From NCBI GenBank assembly GCA_028284805.1, contig JANQQZ010000011.1:1-38980 (forward strand): a DNA stretch of 38,980 bases, in the 5' to 3' direction. This document shows positions 32,238 through 38,980 of the stretch, in pieces. Origin of the DNA: Phycisphaerales bacterium. GTDB lineage: Bacteria > Planctomycetota > Phycisphaerae > Phycisphaerales > UBA1924. The notes beneath the pieces were generated by a model, which was given only the letters and a program-made list of their open reading frames with translations, had not been told where the DNA came from and did not search any database. A program made the position numbers and the translations under genes. Within the stretch, counting starts at the first letter, position 1; each line of letters begins with the position of its first letter.

Positions 32238-32857
32238 TGTGGCGATCCCATTCGACCGTTGTCCGTTGCCATCCGATTGGCAAGCCACGCCTTGGCGTAC
32301 TTCCAGTCGCGCTGGACGGTGCGATCGGTCACACCCAGCACATCCGCGATCTCGGACTCGGGAAGGCCCAGAAACACACGCAGCGACACGACCTGCCCGG
32401 CCCGCGGATCTTCGAGGGCGAAGGCCTCGAGCGCCTCGTTCATTGCGAGCACCTCGGCGGGGTCACGATCAAACGTAGCGGCATCGGCGTGCAGCGGCTC
32501 GCGTGCGAGATGACCGCCTCGCTTCGCGGCTGCCTTCGCGCGGGCCCGATCAACGATGATCGAACGCATCGCCGTGCCCGCAGCATTGATGAAGTGTCGG
32601 CGGTTCTCCCAGGTTCTGCCCTCAACATTCACGAGCTTGATGTAGGCCTCGTGCACCAGGTCGGTCGGGCGGAGGGTCTGGCCTGGGCTCAGGCCGGCCA
32701 GCCGGGCACTCGCAATGCCGCGGAGTTCGTCGTACACGACAGCCAGCAGCCGATCGACAGCCAGCCGGTCGCCGCCGACTGCTGCCTCGAGGATCTGGGT
32801 GACGGGTTCGCTCATGTGTCCTGCGACGTCGATGGTTGGTGCCTCAGCGGTAGTCAT
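32234..32857 (-). CDS. ECF-type RNA polymerase sigma factor
   Basis: A 207-aa group 4 sigma factor. Region 2 is seen in DRLAVDRLLAVVYDELRGIA through TLRPTDLVHEAYIKLV and the RRHFINAAGTAMRSIIVDRA segment; region 4 is QVVSLRVFLGLPESEIADVL followed by GVTDRTVQRDWKYAKAWL. The form matches the Sig-70_X6 (TIGR02999) group, whose members usually neighbour Ser/Thr kinases rather than classical anti-sigma factors. The start MTTAEAPT follows GGGGG; MSEPVTQ 18 codons in is an alternative. It is divergent from the flavodoxin-headed operon, its most obvious regulatory target. Confidence 0.9.
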   Translation of the reverse strand: MTTAEAPTIDVAGHMSEPVTQILEAAVGGDRLAVDRLLAVVYDELRGIASARLAGLSPGQTLRPTDLVHEAYIKLVNVEGRTWENRRHFINAAGTAMRSIIVDRARAKAAAKRGGHLAREPLHADAATFDRDPAEVLAMNEALEAFALEDPRAGQVVSLRVFLGLPESEIADVLGVTDRTVQRDWKYAKAWLANRMATDNGRMGSPQ

Positions 32858-33011
32858 GTTAACGACCCCCGTGTGGATTGTCTCGATCTGACTGCTATGC
32901 AGGTTTCTGACGGTTTCGTGTCGGGTCCCGAACCGGGCGCACGTAGTCCCCGGTGAGACGCGTTCGCCCGAGTTGGCCGGCAACGCACCCCGGAGACTTG
33001 CGCTGACCACT
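32858..33011. promoter_or_regulatory. Divergent intergenic region between sigma/kinase and hydrolase operons
   Basis: About 154 bp separate the two divergent starts and should hold both promoters. I see no strong sigma-70 pair. As an ECF sigma gene flanks it, an ECF-type promoter is expected, but without a second example the motif cannot be named. Confidence 0.4.
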
Positions 33012-33578
33012 GTGCTGATCATCTATGTGTCGGACTACGGGCACACCCGCCGCGCTGCCGAGGCGGTGGCCGAGGGAGCCGAGCGTGTGTCTGGCATCGC
33101 TGTCAGGGTGCTGGCCGCTGAAGCCGTTGAGCGTGACGACTTACTCGACGCGGATGCTCTGGTCTTGGGCAGTCCGGTGCACATGGGAAGCATGCACTGG
33201 CAGATGAGGCGTTTTGTTGACGAGACGCTCTCCGGGCTGTGGACGCGGGATCTGCTGGTCGGTCGCGTCGGCGGCGTGTTCGCGACCGGCGGCGGGCTCG
33301 GCGGAGCCGGCGGAGGGTGCGAGCTTGCGATGCTCTCGATGCTCGCCGTGATGGCCGAGCTCGGCATGGTGCTAGTCCCGCTCCCGAAGTCGTCAGACGG
33401 CTTTCGTTACGGCGGGCTGCACTGGGGTCCCTATGCACGCTGCGCTTCGGATGAGCTTGCGCCCGCAACCCCTGTCGCTGGATCGACCACGTTGTTCGAG
33501 TCGCACGGAGCGCACGTCGCACGTGTGGCGTCGCAGTTGTCAGCCCGTCCCGACCGATTGGCGGTCGGCGGCGGCTAG
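33012..33578 (+). CDS. Flavodoxin-like NAD(P)H:quinone/FMN reductase (WrbA-like)
   Basis: A 188-aa flavodoxin-fold protein. The FMN phosphate loop is YVSDYGHTRRAAEAVAEG, immediately at the N-terminus. LVLGSPVHMGSMHWQMRRFV and VGGVFATGGGLGGAGGGCEL correspond to the second and third flavin loops of WrbA-type quinone reductases, and SSDGFRYGGLHWGPYA fits the distal loop. It should transfer hydride from NAD(P)H to quinones or FMN in the cytosol. The GTG at 33012 is chosen because the beta strand LIIYVSD starts there; a TTG at 32973 is possible, and no clear ribosome site decides. It heads the operon of exported hydrolases, 40 bp upstream of the next gene. Confidence 0.8.
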   Translation: MLIIYVSDYGHTRRAAEAVAEGAERVSGIAVRVLAAEAVERDDLLDADALVLGSPVHMGSMHWQMRRFVDETLSGLWTRDLLVGRVGGVFATGGGLGGAGGGCELAMLSMLAVMAELGMVLVPLPKSSDGFRYGGLHWGPYARCASDELAPATPVAGSTTLFESHGAHVARVASQLSARPDRLAVGGG

Positions 33579-33618
33579 GCCCGGCCGCCATGCGCGGTCT
33601 TGTTCAGGAGATCTTGCT

Positions 33619-34422
33619 ATGACGTTCCGTACCTCTCGAACGGCTCTGATTGCCGCTGGTGCACTGCTTGCTGCTACTGGTTGCATCGCTGCTGTCAACA
33701 CGTCGAGTGCTTCGGCGACCACCAACGCGGCTGCCCTTGAGTCGGGTCAGCCCGGTGACGACCCGACATGGGCCCCGGGTGGCACCCGGGACCGTTGGAC
33801 ATCCGACAACACGGTGTTCGCTTTCATCGATCATCAGACGGGCTTGATGAACCTCGTCGCGGACACGCCCACCGTCGAGTACAAGAACTATGTCATCGGT
33901 CTTGCGAAGCTCGCACAGATCCACGACATCCCGTCGGTTATCACCACGAGCGATGAGAACGGCCCGAACGGTCCGAAGATGCCTGAGGTCCTTGAGCTCC
34001 TGCCCGATGCGCCGCTGATCTCGCGGCCAGGCCAGATCAACGCCTGGAGCAACGAGGACTTCGTTCGCGCGATCGAGGAGACTGGACGCACGAAGATCGT
34101 CATGTCGGGCATTACCACCGATGTGTGTGTGGCGTTCGCGGCGCTGTCGGCGCTCGATGCGGGGTATGAGGTCTACGTGGTCACCGATGCCTCGGGCAGC
34201 ATGAGTGAGCAGGCACAGTTGGCTTCGCTGATGCGGATGCAGGACGCCGGCGCTGTCATCGGGACCTGGTTCGCGCTCTCGTGCGAGATGCTCTGGGACT
34301 GGCGGAACCCGACCGGTGCCGCCTCGGCCCAGCTGTTCATCGAGCACTTCCCGGCTTACGCGGAGATCTTCCACAGCCACGCCCACGCGCAGCAGGCCGC
34401 ACGGGCCAGCGGCGATCGCTGA
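33619..34422 (+). CDS. Exported isochorismatase-fold hydrolase, YcaC-like (paralogue 1)
   Basis: A 267-aa protein: a signal sequence (MTFRTSRTALIAAGALLAAT followed by Gly-Cys; a weak lipobox is possible) and then a cysteine-hydrolase domain. The triad is D71 (FAFIDHQTG), K120 (GPNGPKMPE) and C170 (GITTDVCVAF). The wording of the domain is close to E. coli YcaC: NGPNGPK, RPGQINAWSNEDFVRAIEET and VVTDASGS. YcaC itself is cytosolic and its substrate is unknown; relatives hydrolyse nicotinamide or N-carbamoyl compounds. AGGAG lies 8 nt before the start. Export is unusual for this fold and fits the Tat-exported amidohydrolase and outer-membrane channel downstream. Confidence 0.87.
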   Translation: MTFRTSRTALIAAGALLAATGCIAAVNTSSASATTNAAALESGQPGDDPTWAPGGTRDRWTSDNTVFAFIDHQTGLMNLVADTPTVEYKNYVIGLAKLAQIHDIPSVITTSDENGPNGPKMPEVLELLPDAPLISRPGQINAWSNEDFVRAIEETGRTKIVMSGITTDVCVAFAALSALDAGYEVYVVTDASGSMSEQAQLASLMRMQDAGAVIGTWFALSCEMLWDWRNPTGAASAQLFIEHFPAYAEIFHSHAHAQQAARASGDR

Positions 34423-34489
34423 TCACACTCACCGTGGGGCGGCATGACCCGTGTCGCCGTCCACGATTCTTGAAGCGAAAGGAGCCACG

Positions 34490-35287
34490 ATGAAGGCACG
34501 ACATATCCGAGCGAGCATTGCCGTCGCCGCCGCAGCGGTCGCCATCGCGGCAGTGGGCGCGACGCTCCATGCCGAGACCGGGGTCAACGCCCAGCGGGAA
34601 TCTCATTCCGCCGAGGCCGCCGACGCGAAGCTGACGCTGCTCACTCCAGACAACTCAACGCTGCTGCTCATCGACTACCAGCCTCAGATGATCTTCGGCG
34701 TGCACTCGCATGACCGGCAGATGATCCGCAACAACGTCGAGGCACTCGCCAAGTCGGCGAGTGCGTTTGACGTGCCAACGATCCTCACGACGGTGGCGGC
34801 CGACTCGTTCTCGGGACCGAAGATCCCGGAGATCACGGCGGTGTTCCCGAACCATGAGCTCTTCGACCGCACGAGCATGAACACGTGGGACGACAAGCGG
34901 GTCGTCTCGTCGATCGAGCGAGCCGGGCGGCCCAAGCTCATCATCGGTGCCCTCTGGACCGAGGTGTGCCTGATGATGCCGGTGCTGGAGGCACTGGCCG
35001 ACGGCTATCAGGTCTACATCGTGACTGATGCGTCGGGCGGAACGAGCAAGGAAGCCCACGACATGGCCGTCGAGCGCATGGTGCAGGCGGGGGCGATCCC
35101 CGTGACTTGGCAGCAGGTCATGCTTGAGTGGCAGCGCGACTGGGCCAACACGAGCACGTACGAAGCCGTCACCGGCATCGCTCGAGAGCACTCGGGTGCT
35201 TACGGCGTGGGCATCGACTACGCCTACGGCATGTTCGGTGCCACCGAGGGTGGCAACCCGGACGATGACTCGGCAACCGAAGACTGA
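34490..35287 (+). CDS. Exported isochorismatase-fold hydrolase (paralogue 2)
   Basis: A 265-aa protein with a Sec signal peptide (MKARHIRASIAVAAAAVAIA then AVGATLHAE) and a cysteine-hydrolase domain bearing D62 (LLLIDYQPQM), K111 (GPKIPEI) and C160 (WTEVCLMMP). Strong AAAGGAG ribosome site. It shares layout with the preceding gene but differs in the residue before Cys (TEVC against TDVC) and in the substrate-loop sequence, so the two are diverged paralogues, not a recent duplication. The C-terminal 50 residues (YGVGIDYAYGMFGATEGGNP) form an extra tail. Likely periplasmic and working on the same or sequential substrates as paralogue 1. Confidence 0.86.
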   Translation: MKARHIRASIAVAAAAVAIAAVGATLHAETGVNAQRESHSAEAADAKLTLLTPDNSTLLLIDYQPQMIFGVHSHDRQMIRNNVEALAKSASAFDVPTILTTVAADSFSGPKIPEITAVFPNHELFDRTSMNTWDDKRVVSSIERAGRPKLIIGALWTEVCLMMPVLEALADGYQVYIVTDASGGTSKEAHDMAVERMVQAGAIPVTWQQVMLEWQRDWANTSTYEAVTGIAREHSGAYGVGIDYAYGMFGATEGGNPDDDSATED

Positions 35288-35358
35288 CTTTGCCCCCGAA
35301 CGACGCGGGCCGGGGTGAGAGCCTCGGTGCCGTGCTTCCACCACGAAGGGTCCACACC

Positions 35359-37194
35359 ATGACGAACGAAACCTCTCGACGCGCATTCCTGGGCACGGCT
35401 GCGGCCGGCGCGGGGCTGATGACCCTCGGACCGCTGGCAGCGACCGTGTCCGCGCAGCGGTCCGCACGCGGCATCGGCAGCGCGGCTGATCTGATTCTGC
35501 TCAACGGTCGTGTGTCCACGATGGACCCGGGGCAGCCCGATGCGACCGCGCTCGCGGCCAAGGACGGCCGGTTCATCGGCGTCGGTAGCGACGGGGAGAT
35601 CCGCCGACTGGCCGGTGCGGGCACGAGGGTCGTCGACGCCAGAGGTATGCGGGTCGTGCCGGGGTTGAATGACTCGCACGCCCACTTCGTTCGCCAGGGC
35701 CTGAACTACCACATGGAAGTGCGCTGGGACGGCGTCAACTCGCTTGAGCGCGCCCTCGAGATGCTCCGCGAGCAGGCCAAGAGAACACCCAAAGGCCAGT
35801 GGATCCGCGTCATCGGCGGCTACTCGATGTACCAGTTCAAGGAGCGTCGCATGGCAACGCTCGAAGAGATCAACGCAGTGGCACCGGACCATCCGGTCTT
35901 CGTGATGTACCTGTACGCATACGCCCTGCTGAGCACCAAAGCGCTGGATGCCCTGGGCTACAGCGGCCCGAACCCGCCGAGCTATCCCGGCGGCCGTCTC
36001 GCCTACGACCGTCACGGCAGGCCCACCGGGGCCGTCTTTGCCGCGCCGTCCGGCCTCATCCTTTACAAGTCGATCTCCAGCGGCCCAAAGCTCTCGCGCG
36101 ACGACCAGATCAACTCATCGCTGCACTTCCAGCGAGAGATGCACTCCCTCGGCGTCACCAGCGTGAGCGACTGCGGCGGCGGGGGCATGGTCTACCCGGA
36201 CGCCTATGGCGTGTTCGACGAGCTCAACCGCAATGGACGTCTCAAGATCCGCACCAGTCTCAACACGTTCCCGCAGATCAAGGGTCAGGAGGAGAGCGAC
36301 TATCGCCGATGGGTCCGTGACCACAACGTCGGTCACGGCGACAACATGCTGTACCTGACCGGTGCTGGAGAGAACATCTGCTGGGCTGCGTACGACTACG
36401 AAATCTTCAACGACGCGTACCCCGGCATCGACGCGAACGCCGAGGAGGTGCAGCAGCCGATCCTTGACCTACTTGCTGCCAACGGCTGGCCGACCCGTCA
36501 GCACATGACGTACGGCCAGACCATCGACCGCTTGCTTCATACCTACGAGAGAGCGCACGCCGCTCACGCCGGTGGTATCGGCCAGGGGCCGCGCATGCTT
36601 GTTGATCACGCCGAGACGATTACGGAGCGTGGGATGGAGCGCATCGCCCGACTCGGGGGCGGCATCGCCATCCAGAATCGTATCATCTACCAGGCCGAGG
36701 ACTTCGCGCGGCGGTACGGCCCCGAGGCTCTCCGCAACGCGCCGCCCGTGCGCAAGATGCTCGACATTGGGCTCAACGTCGCGGCCGGAACGGACGCTAC
36801 GCGCGTCTCGTCGCACAACCCCTGGCTCAGCCTCGCCTGGCTCTGCACCGGGAAGTCGCTCGGTGGCATGCAGATGTACGGCGACGACAACCTGCTCACC
36901 CGCGAGGAGGCCTTGCGGCTCTGGACGGTCGGGAGCGCCTGGTCGACTGGGCATGAGGGTGTCAAGGGGGCCATCTCGACGGGCCAGCTCGCCGATTTCA
37001 CCGTGCTCGATCGCGACTACTTCGCGGTGTCCGACGATGATCTGCAATCGCTTCGCTCGAGCATGACGGCGGTGGGGGGCCAGATCGTCTTCGCCGACGG
37101 CCCGCTTGCCGAGCACGATGCGCCGCCGCTGCCCGAAGCGCTCCCCGCATGGTCGCCGGTCCGTGTGTACGGTGGCTACCAGCACTCCGGCTGA
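35359..37194 (+). CDS. Tat-exported metal-dependent amidohydrolase, YtcJ-like
   Basis: A 611-aa enzyme. It begins with a twin-arginine signal (TSRRAFLGTAAAGAGLMTLG, mature end near VSAQ), so it is exported folded, probably with its metal bound. The amidohydrolase-3 domain starts ADLILLNGRVSTMD; metal ligands are expected in NDSHAHF (H107, H109), VDHAETI (H417) and AAGTDATR (Asp near 478). The large insert about 150-290 and the closing FTVLDRDYFAVSDDDLQSL match YtcJ-like proteins. The substrate is unknown; the class hydrolyses amide and related C-N bonds. AAGGG precedes the start, 71 bp after the second isochorismatase gene and 9 bp before the channel gene. Confidence 0.9.
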   Translation: MTNETSRRAFLGTAAAGAGLMTLGPLAATVSAQRSARGIGSAADLILLNGRVSTMDPGQPDATALAAKDGRFIGVGSDGEIRRLAGAGTRVVDARGMRVVPGLNDSHAHFVRQGLNYHMEVRWDGVNSLERALEMLREQAKRTPKGQWIRVIGGYSMYQFKERRMATLEEINAVAPDHPVFVMYLYAYALLSTKALDALGYSGPNPPSYPGGRLAYDRHGRPTGAVFAAPSGLILYKSISSGPKLSRDDQINSSLHFQREMHSLGVTSVSDCGGGGMVYPDAYGVFDELNRNGRLKIRTSLNTFPQIKGQEESDYRRWVRDHNVGHGDNMLYLTGAGENICWAAYDYEIFNDAYPGIDANAEEVQQPILDLLAANGWPTRQHMTYGQTIDRLLHTYERAHAAHAGGIGQGPRMLVDHAETITERGMERIARLGGGIAIQNRIIYQAEDFARRYGPEALRNAPPVRKMLDIGLNVAAGTDATRVSSHNPWLSLAWLCTGKSLGGMQMYGDDNLLTREEALRLWTVGSAWSTGHEGVKGAISTGQLADFTVLDRDYFAVSDDDLQSLRSSMTAVGGQIVFADGPLAEHDAPPLPEALPAWSPVRVYGGYQHSG

Positions 37195-37203
37195 GGTGAC
37201 GAG

Positions 37204-38565
37204 ATGCTCACCACCGCCCTCGTCACACTCGCGCTGTCAGCGGAGCCTGAGCCCGTAGGTGCCGTCCTTCCGCCCATCAGCATGCTGCGGTGGAACGAGG
37301 ACTACAGCGTGCTGGGTGAGCCTCCGGGGCCCCAGGGGTTCCTTGAGCAGGTCAAGTGGATCGAGCTCGATGACGATTCCGAGGTTGTTCTCACGGTTGG
37401 CGGCTCGATCCGTCAGCAGTTCGAAGGCTACCGAAATCGAGCATTTGGCTTTGAGGACGGTGACGACGATTTTTATCACCTCCACCGGGCGACCATCCAC
37501 GGTGACCTGCGTCTGGGTGATTCCGTCCGGCTGTTTGGTGAGGTTGGCAACTCACTGATTGCTGGCCGAGCCGTCGCGCCCTCCCCTGTGGATGAGAACG
37601 AGCTGTACCTACACCAGGGCTTCGTCGAGCTAGGTAACCGCTATGGTCCGATGCAGCTCAGGCTTGGCAGGCAGGAGTTCTCCCTTGGCTCGGGTCGGCT
37701 GTTCTCGTTGCGCGACGGGCCAAACGTACGTTTTGCCTATGACGGCGCCAGGCTCACCCTTCGGTCGGGTGGACTCGAGTCTCAGGCCTTTCTGATGCTT
37801 CCCGTCGACATCCGCCCGGGCGTCTTTGATGACCGTATCGCAGACGACTCGGTCGTCTGGGGCCTCTACAACACGATCGACCTCGGTGACGCGGGAGGCA
37901 TCGACGCATACTACATCGGCGTGTCCCGAGAGGGACGCGCATTTGGCAATGCCGCTGGCAACGAGACCCGGCATTCCATCGGCTCACGCTGGTTCGGCAG
38001 CTACGGTTCTTTCGATACCAATGCAGAAGCCGTGCTACAGATGGGCTCGTTCGGTGATGCCGACATCTTTGCGTGGACGATCGCGACGGACACGGGTTAC
38101 ACCTTCGAACAGGTGGCGTGGTCTCCGCGGCTGAGTGTGCGGGCGAACATCTCCAGCGGTGATCGCTACGGCGCGAGCACCACGGGCACCTTCGACCCAC
38201 TGTTCCCGAACAACGCCTACTTCAGCGAAGCGGCGATCATCTCGCCATCGAACCTCATGGATGTCAATCCCACCGTCTCGCTTCACCCGGATGGATCCAC
38301 TGAGATTGTGGCGATGTGGGACTTCGTGTGGCGAACCAGTGATCGCGACGCGGTCTACGGTCCTCCCGGCGTGCCTCTCTTTGACCCCACTCTCACCGAC
38401 GAGCGATTCGTGGGGCACAGTGTCTCGCTGTCGCTGCGTCGAGAGTTCAACCGATACGCGGCGCTGACTACCGCCTACACGCACTTCTTTGCAGGCGACG
38501 CTGTGACCCGGGCGGGCGGCGATGATGTTGACTACTTCGCCATGTGGCTTGAGCTGAAGCTGTAA
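37204..38565 (+). CDS. Outer-membrane beta-barrel, alginate-export (AlgE-like) family
   Basis: A 453-aa protein with a short hydrophobic start (MLTTALVTLALSAEP) that could be a signal peptide, then a beta-rich body of alternating amphipathic strands: VVLTVGGSIRQQFEGYRNRA, RATIHGDLRLGDSVRLFGEV, LYLHQGFVEL, MQLRLGRQEFSLGSGRLFSL, DGARLTLRSG, and a terminal YFAMWLELKL strand. The RLGRQEF...GSGRL segment is the hallmark of the alginate-export family. These channels are not limited to alginate and often sit in catabolic operons, so here it more likely imports or exports the compound handled by the neighbouring hydrolases. GAGGTGACGAG precedes the start. Last gene of the operon. Confidence 0.88.
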   Translation: MLTTALVTLALSAEPEPVGAVLPPISMLRWNEDYSVLGEPPGPQGFLEQVKWIELDDDSEVVLTVGGSIRQQFEGYRNRAFGFEDGDDDFYHLHRATIHGDLRLGDSVRLFGEVGNSLIAGRAVAPSPVDENELYLHQGFVELGNRYGPMQLRLGRQEFSLGSGRLFSLRDGPNVRFAYDGARLTLRSGGLESQAFLMLPVDIRPGVFDDRIADDSVVWGLYNTIDLGDAGGIDAYYIGVSREGRAFGNAAGNETRHSIGSRWFGSYGSFDTNAEAVLQMGSFGDADIFAWTIATDTGYTFEQVAWSPRLSVRANISSGDRYGASTTGTFDPLFPNNAYFSEAAIISPSNLMDVNPTVSLHPDGSTEIVAMWDFVWRTSDRDAVYGPPGVPLFDPTLTDERFVGHSVSLSLRREFNRYAALTTAYTHFFAGDAVTRAGGDDVDYFAMWLELKL

Positions 38566-38693
38566 AGGTATCAGCACTATATGCGATGCAGCACGTCAAA
38601 GTAGTCGGGCAAACCTGTCTACCAAATGTGAACGCCGCGTGATGCTCCGAGCCGAAGCGCTTGGCGATCAGGTGAGGTATCCCGGCGGTACAC

Positions 38694-38717
38694 CGATCTT
38701 CTCGTCGGCTACGGCCA
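38694..38717. repeat. Right copy of 24-nt direct repeat
   Basis: Matches 29364-29387 in the same orientation with a single mismatch (CCGAT against CCGAC at the fifth base). The two copies enclose the kinase/sigma and hydrolase/channel module. On the minus strand it forms the start of a 16-codon frame (ATG at 38719-38721 on the complement), which I do not consider a gene. Confidence 0.85.
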
Positions 38718-38782
38718 TCCGAAGCAGATGCGCCCGTGCCAGGGACGGCAGGAAGAGCGGAGGGTGACCTGAAAGGGCAACA

Positions 38783-38980
38783 CTACTCACACCCGCTGTT
38801 GTAGTTCAGCACCCAGGCGTTGAAGTCGCTGGGGTTGCAGAGACCGTCGCCGTTCTGATCGCACCCGGGCCCCTGCGTGTTGAAGGCCAGCACCCAGGCG
38901 TTGAAGTCGGCGGGGCTAACGAGGCCGTCTCCGTTGACAACGGCGAGGCACGGCACGGCGTGCGGCTCAGTGCACCTGCC
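38783..38980 (-). CDS. C-terminus of a dockerin-type secreted protein (N-terminal part outside window)
   Basis: The minus strand from the window edge is open for 65 codons and ends at TAG (38783-38785). It encodes two dockerin-like repeats, NGDGLVSPADFNAWVLAFN and QNGDGLCNPSDFNAWVLNYN, and ends SGCE. The form matches the tails of the proteins at 4524-6173 and 6327-8615. The catalytic or binding part lies beyond the window. About 200 bp between it and the porin gene hold nothing else except the 24-nt repeat. Confidence 0.85.
   Translation of the reverse strand, partial: GRCTEPHAVPCLAVVNGDGLVSPADFNAWVLAFNTQGPGCDQNGDGLCNPSDFNAWVLNYNSGCE

Noticed and set aside
38671..38721. 16-codon minus-strand frame beginning MAVADEKIG at the right direct repeat
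   Set aside because: It is too short, has no ribosome site, and the left repeat copy lacks the ATG. The shared bases are better explained as a DNA repeat.
1..38980. CRISPR array or insertion sequence with terminal inverted repeats
   Set aside because: No regularly spaced repeat set, Cas gene or transposase was seen. The only repeats are the 22-bp tandem pair, the 24-nt pair and the dockerin coding repeats.

Overview
The window is very GC-rich and looks like a chromosome segment of a planctomycete, most likely of the Phycisphaerae (Phycisphaerales) lineage. This is inferred from several lineage-typical traits. Three proteins end in duplicated Asp-Phe-Asn-Ala-Trp (DFNAW) dockerin-like repeats with a terminal Cys. 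SecA is very long (1347 aa). There is a pseudopilin with an FTLIELLVVI methylation motif, an ECF sigma factor joined to a Ser/Thr kinase with TPRs, and an HU protein with a histone-H1-like tail. No rRNA or marker gene is present to prove the assignment.

Positions 1-18.2 kb are core-like. In order they hold a UbiD-family decarboxylase (5' end outside the window), a PBP4-type D-Ala-D-Ala carboxypeptidase, an unrecognised small protein, a single-domain response regulator, a secreted nuclease/phosphatase-fold protein with FN3 and dockerin-like repeats, a second large secreted dockerin-type protein, pseudouridine-5'-phosphate glycosidase, HU, a cytosolic nuclease/phosphatase-fold protein, a D-2-hydroxyacid dehydrogenase, a free-standing copy of the C-terminal (TSCPD) domain of B12-dependent ribonucleotide reductase, a small membrane-like protein, SecA, a pseudopilin, and tRNA-Pro(CGG).

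Positions 18.2-29.4 kb form a genomic island next to tRNA-Pro. Its left part is wreckage of a mobile element: a tyrosine integrase cut off after its core-binding domain, a Rep_trans-like replication protein frameshifted by a 22-bp tandem duplication, and a remnant of an excisionase-like HTH protein. Its right part is one compact, translationally coupled operon: HTH regulator, Res-type helicase-nuclease, a broken linker gene, a type III-like DNA methyltransferase, a GIY-YIG-like nuclease, and a RelE/ParE-like domain fused to a UvrD-like helicase. This is the strongest candidate here for an incompletely described defence system.

Positions 29.4-38.7 kb form a second module bracketed by a 24-nt direct repeat. 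The left repeat copy also carries an 18-nt inverted match to tRNA-Pro. The module has two divergent arms. One is an ECF sigma factor and a membrane Ser/Thr kinase with TPRs, coupled by an ATGA overlap. The other is a five-gene operon: flavodoxin-like reductase, two exported isochorismatase-fold (YcaC-like) hydrolases, a Tat-exported YtcJ-like amidohydrolase, and an AlgE-like outer-membrane channel. The natural reading is an envelope-located uptake and hydrolysis pathway for an unknown amide-type compound, controlled by the adjacent sigma/kinase pair. The window ends in the C-terminus of a third dockerin-type protein.
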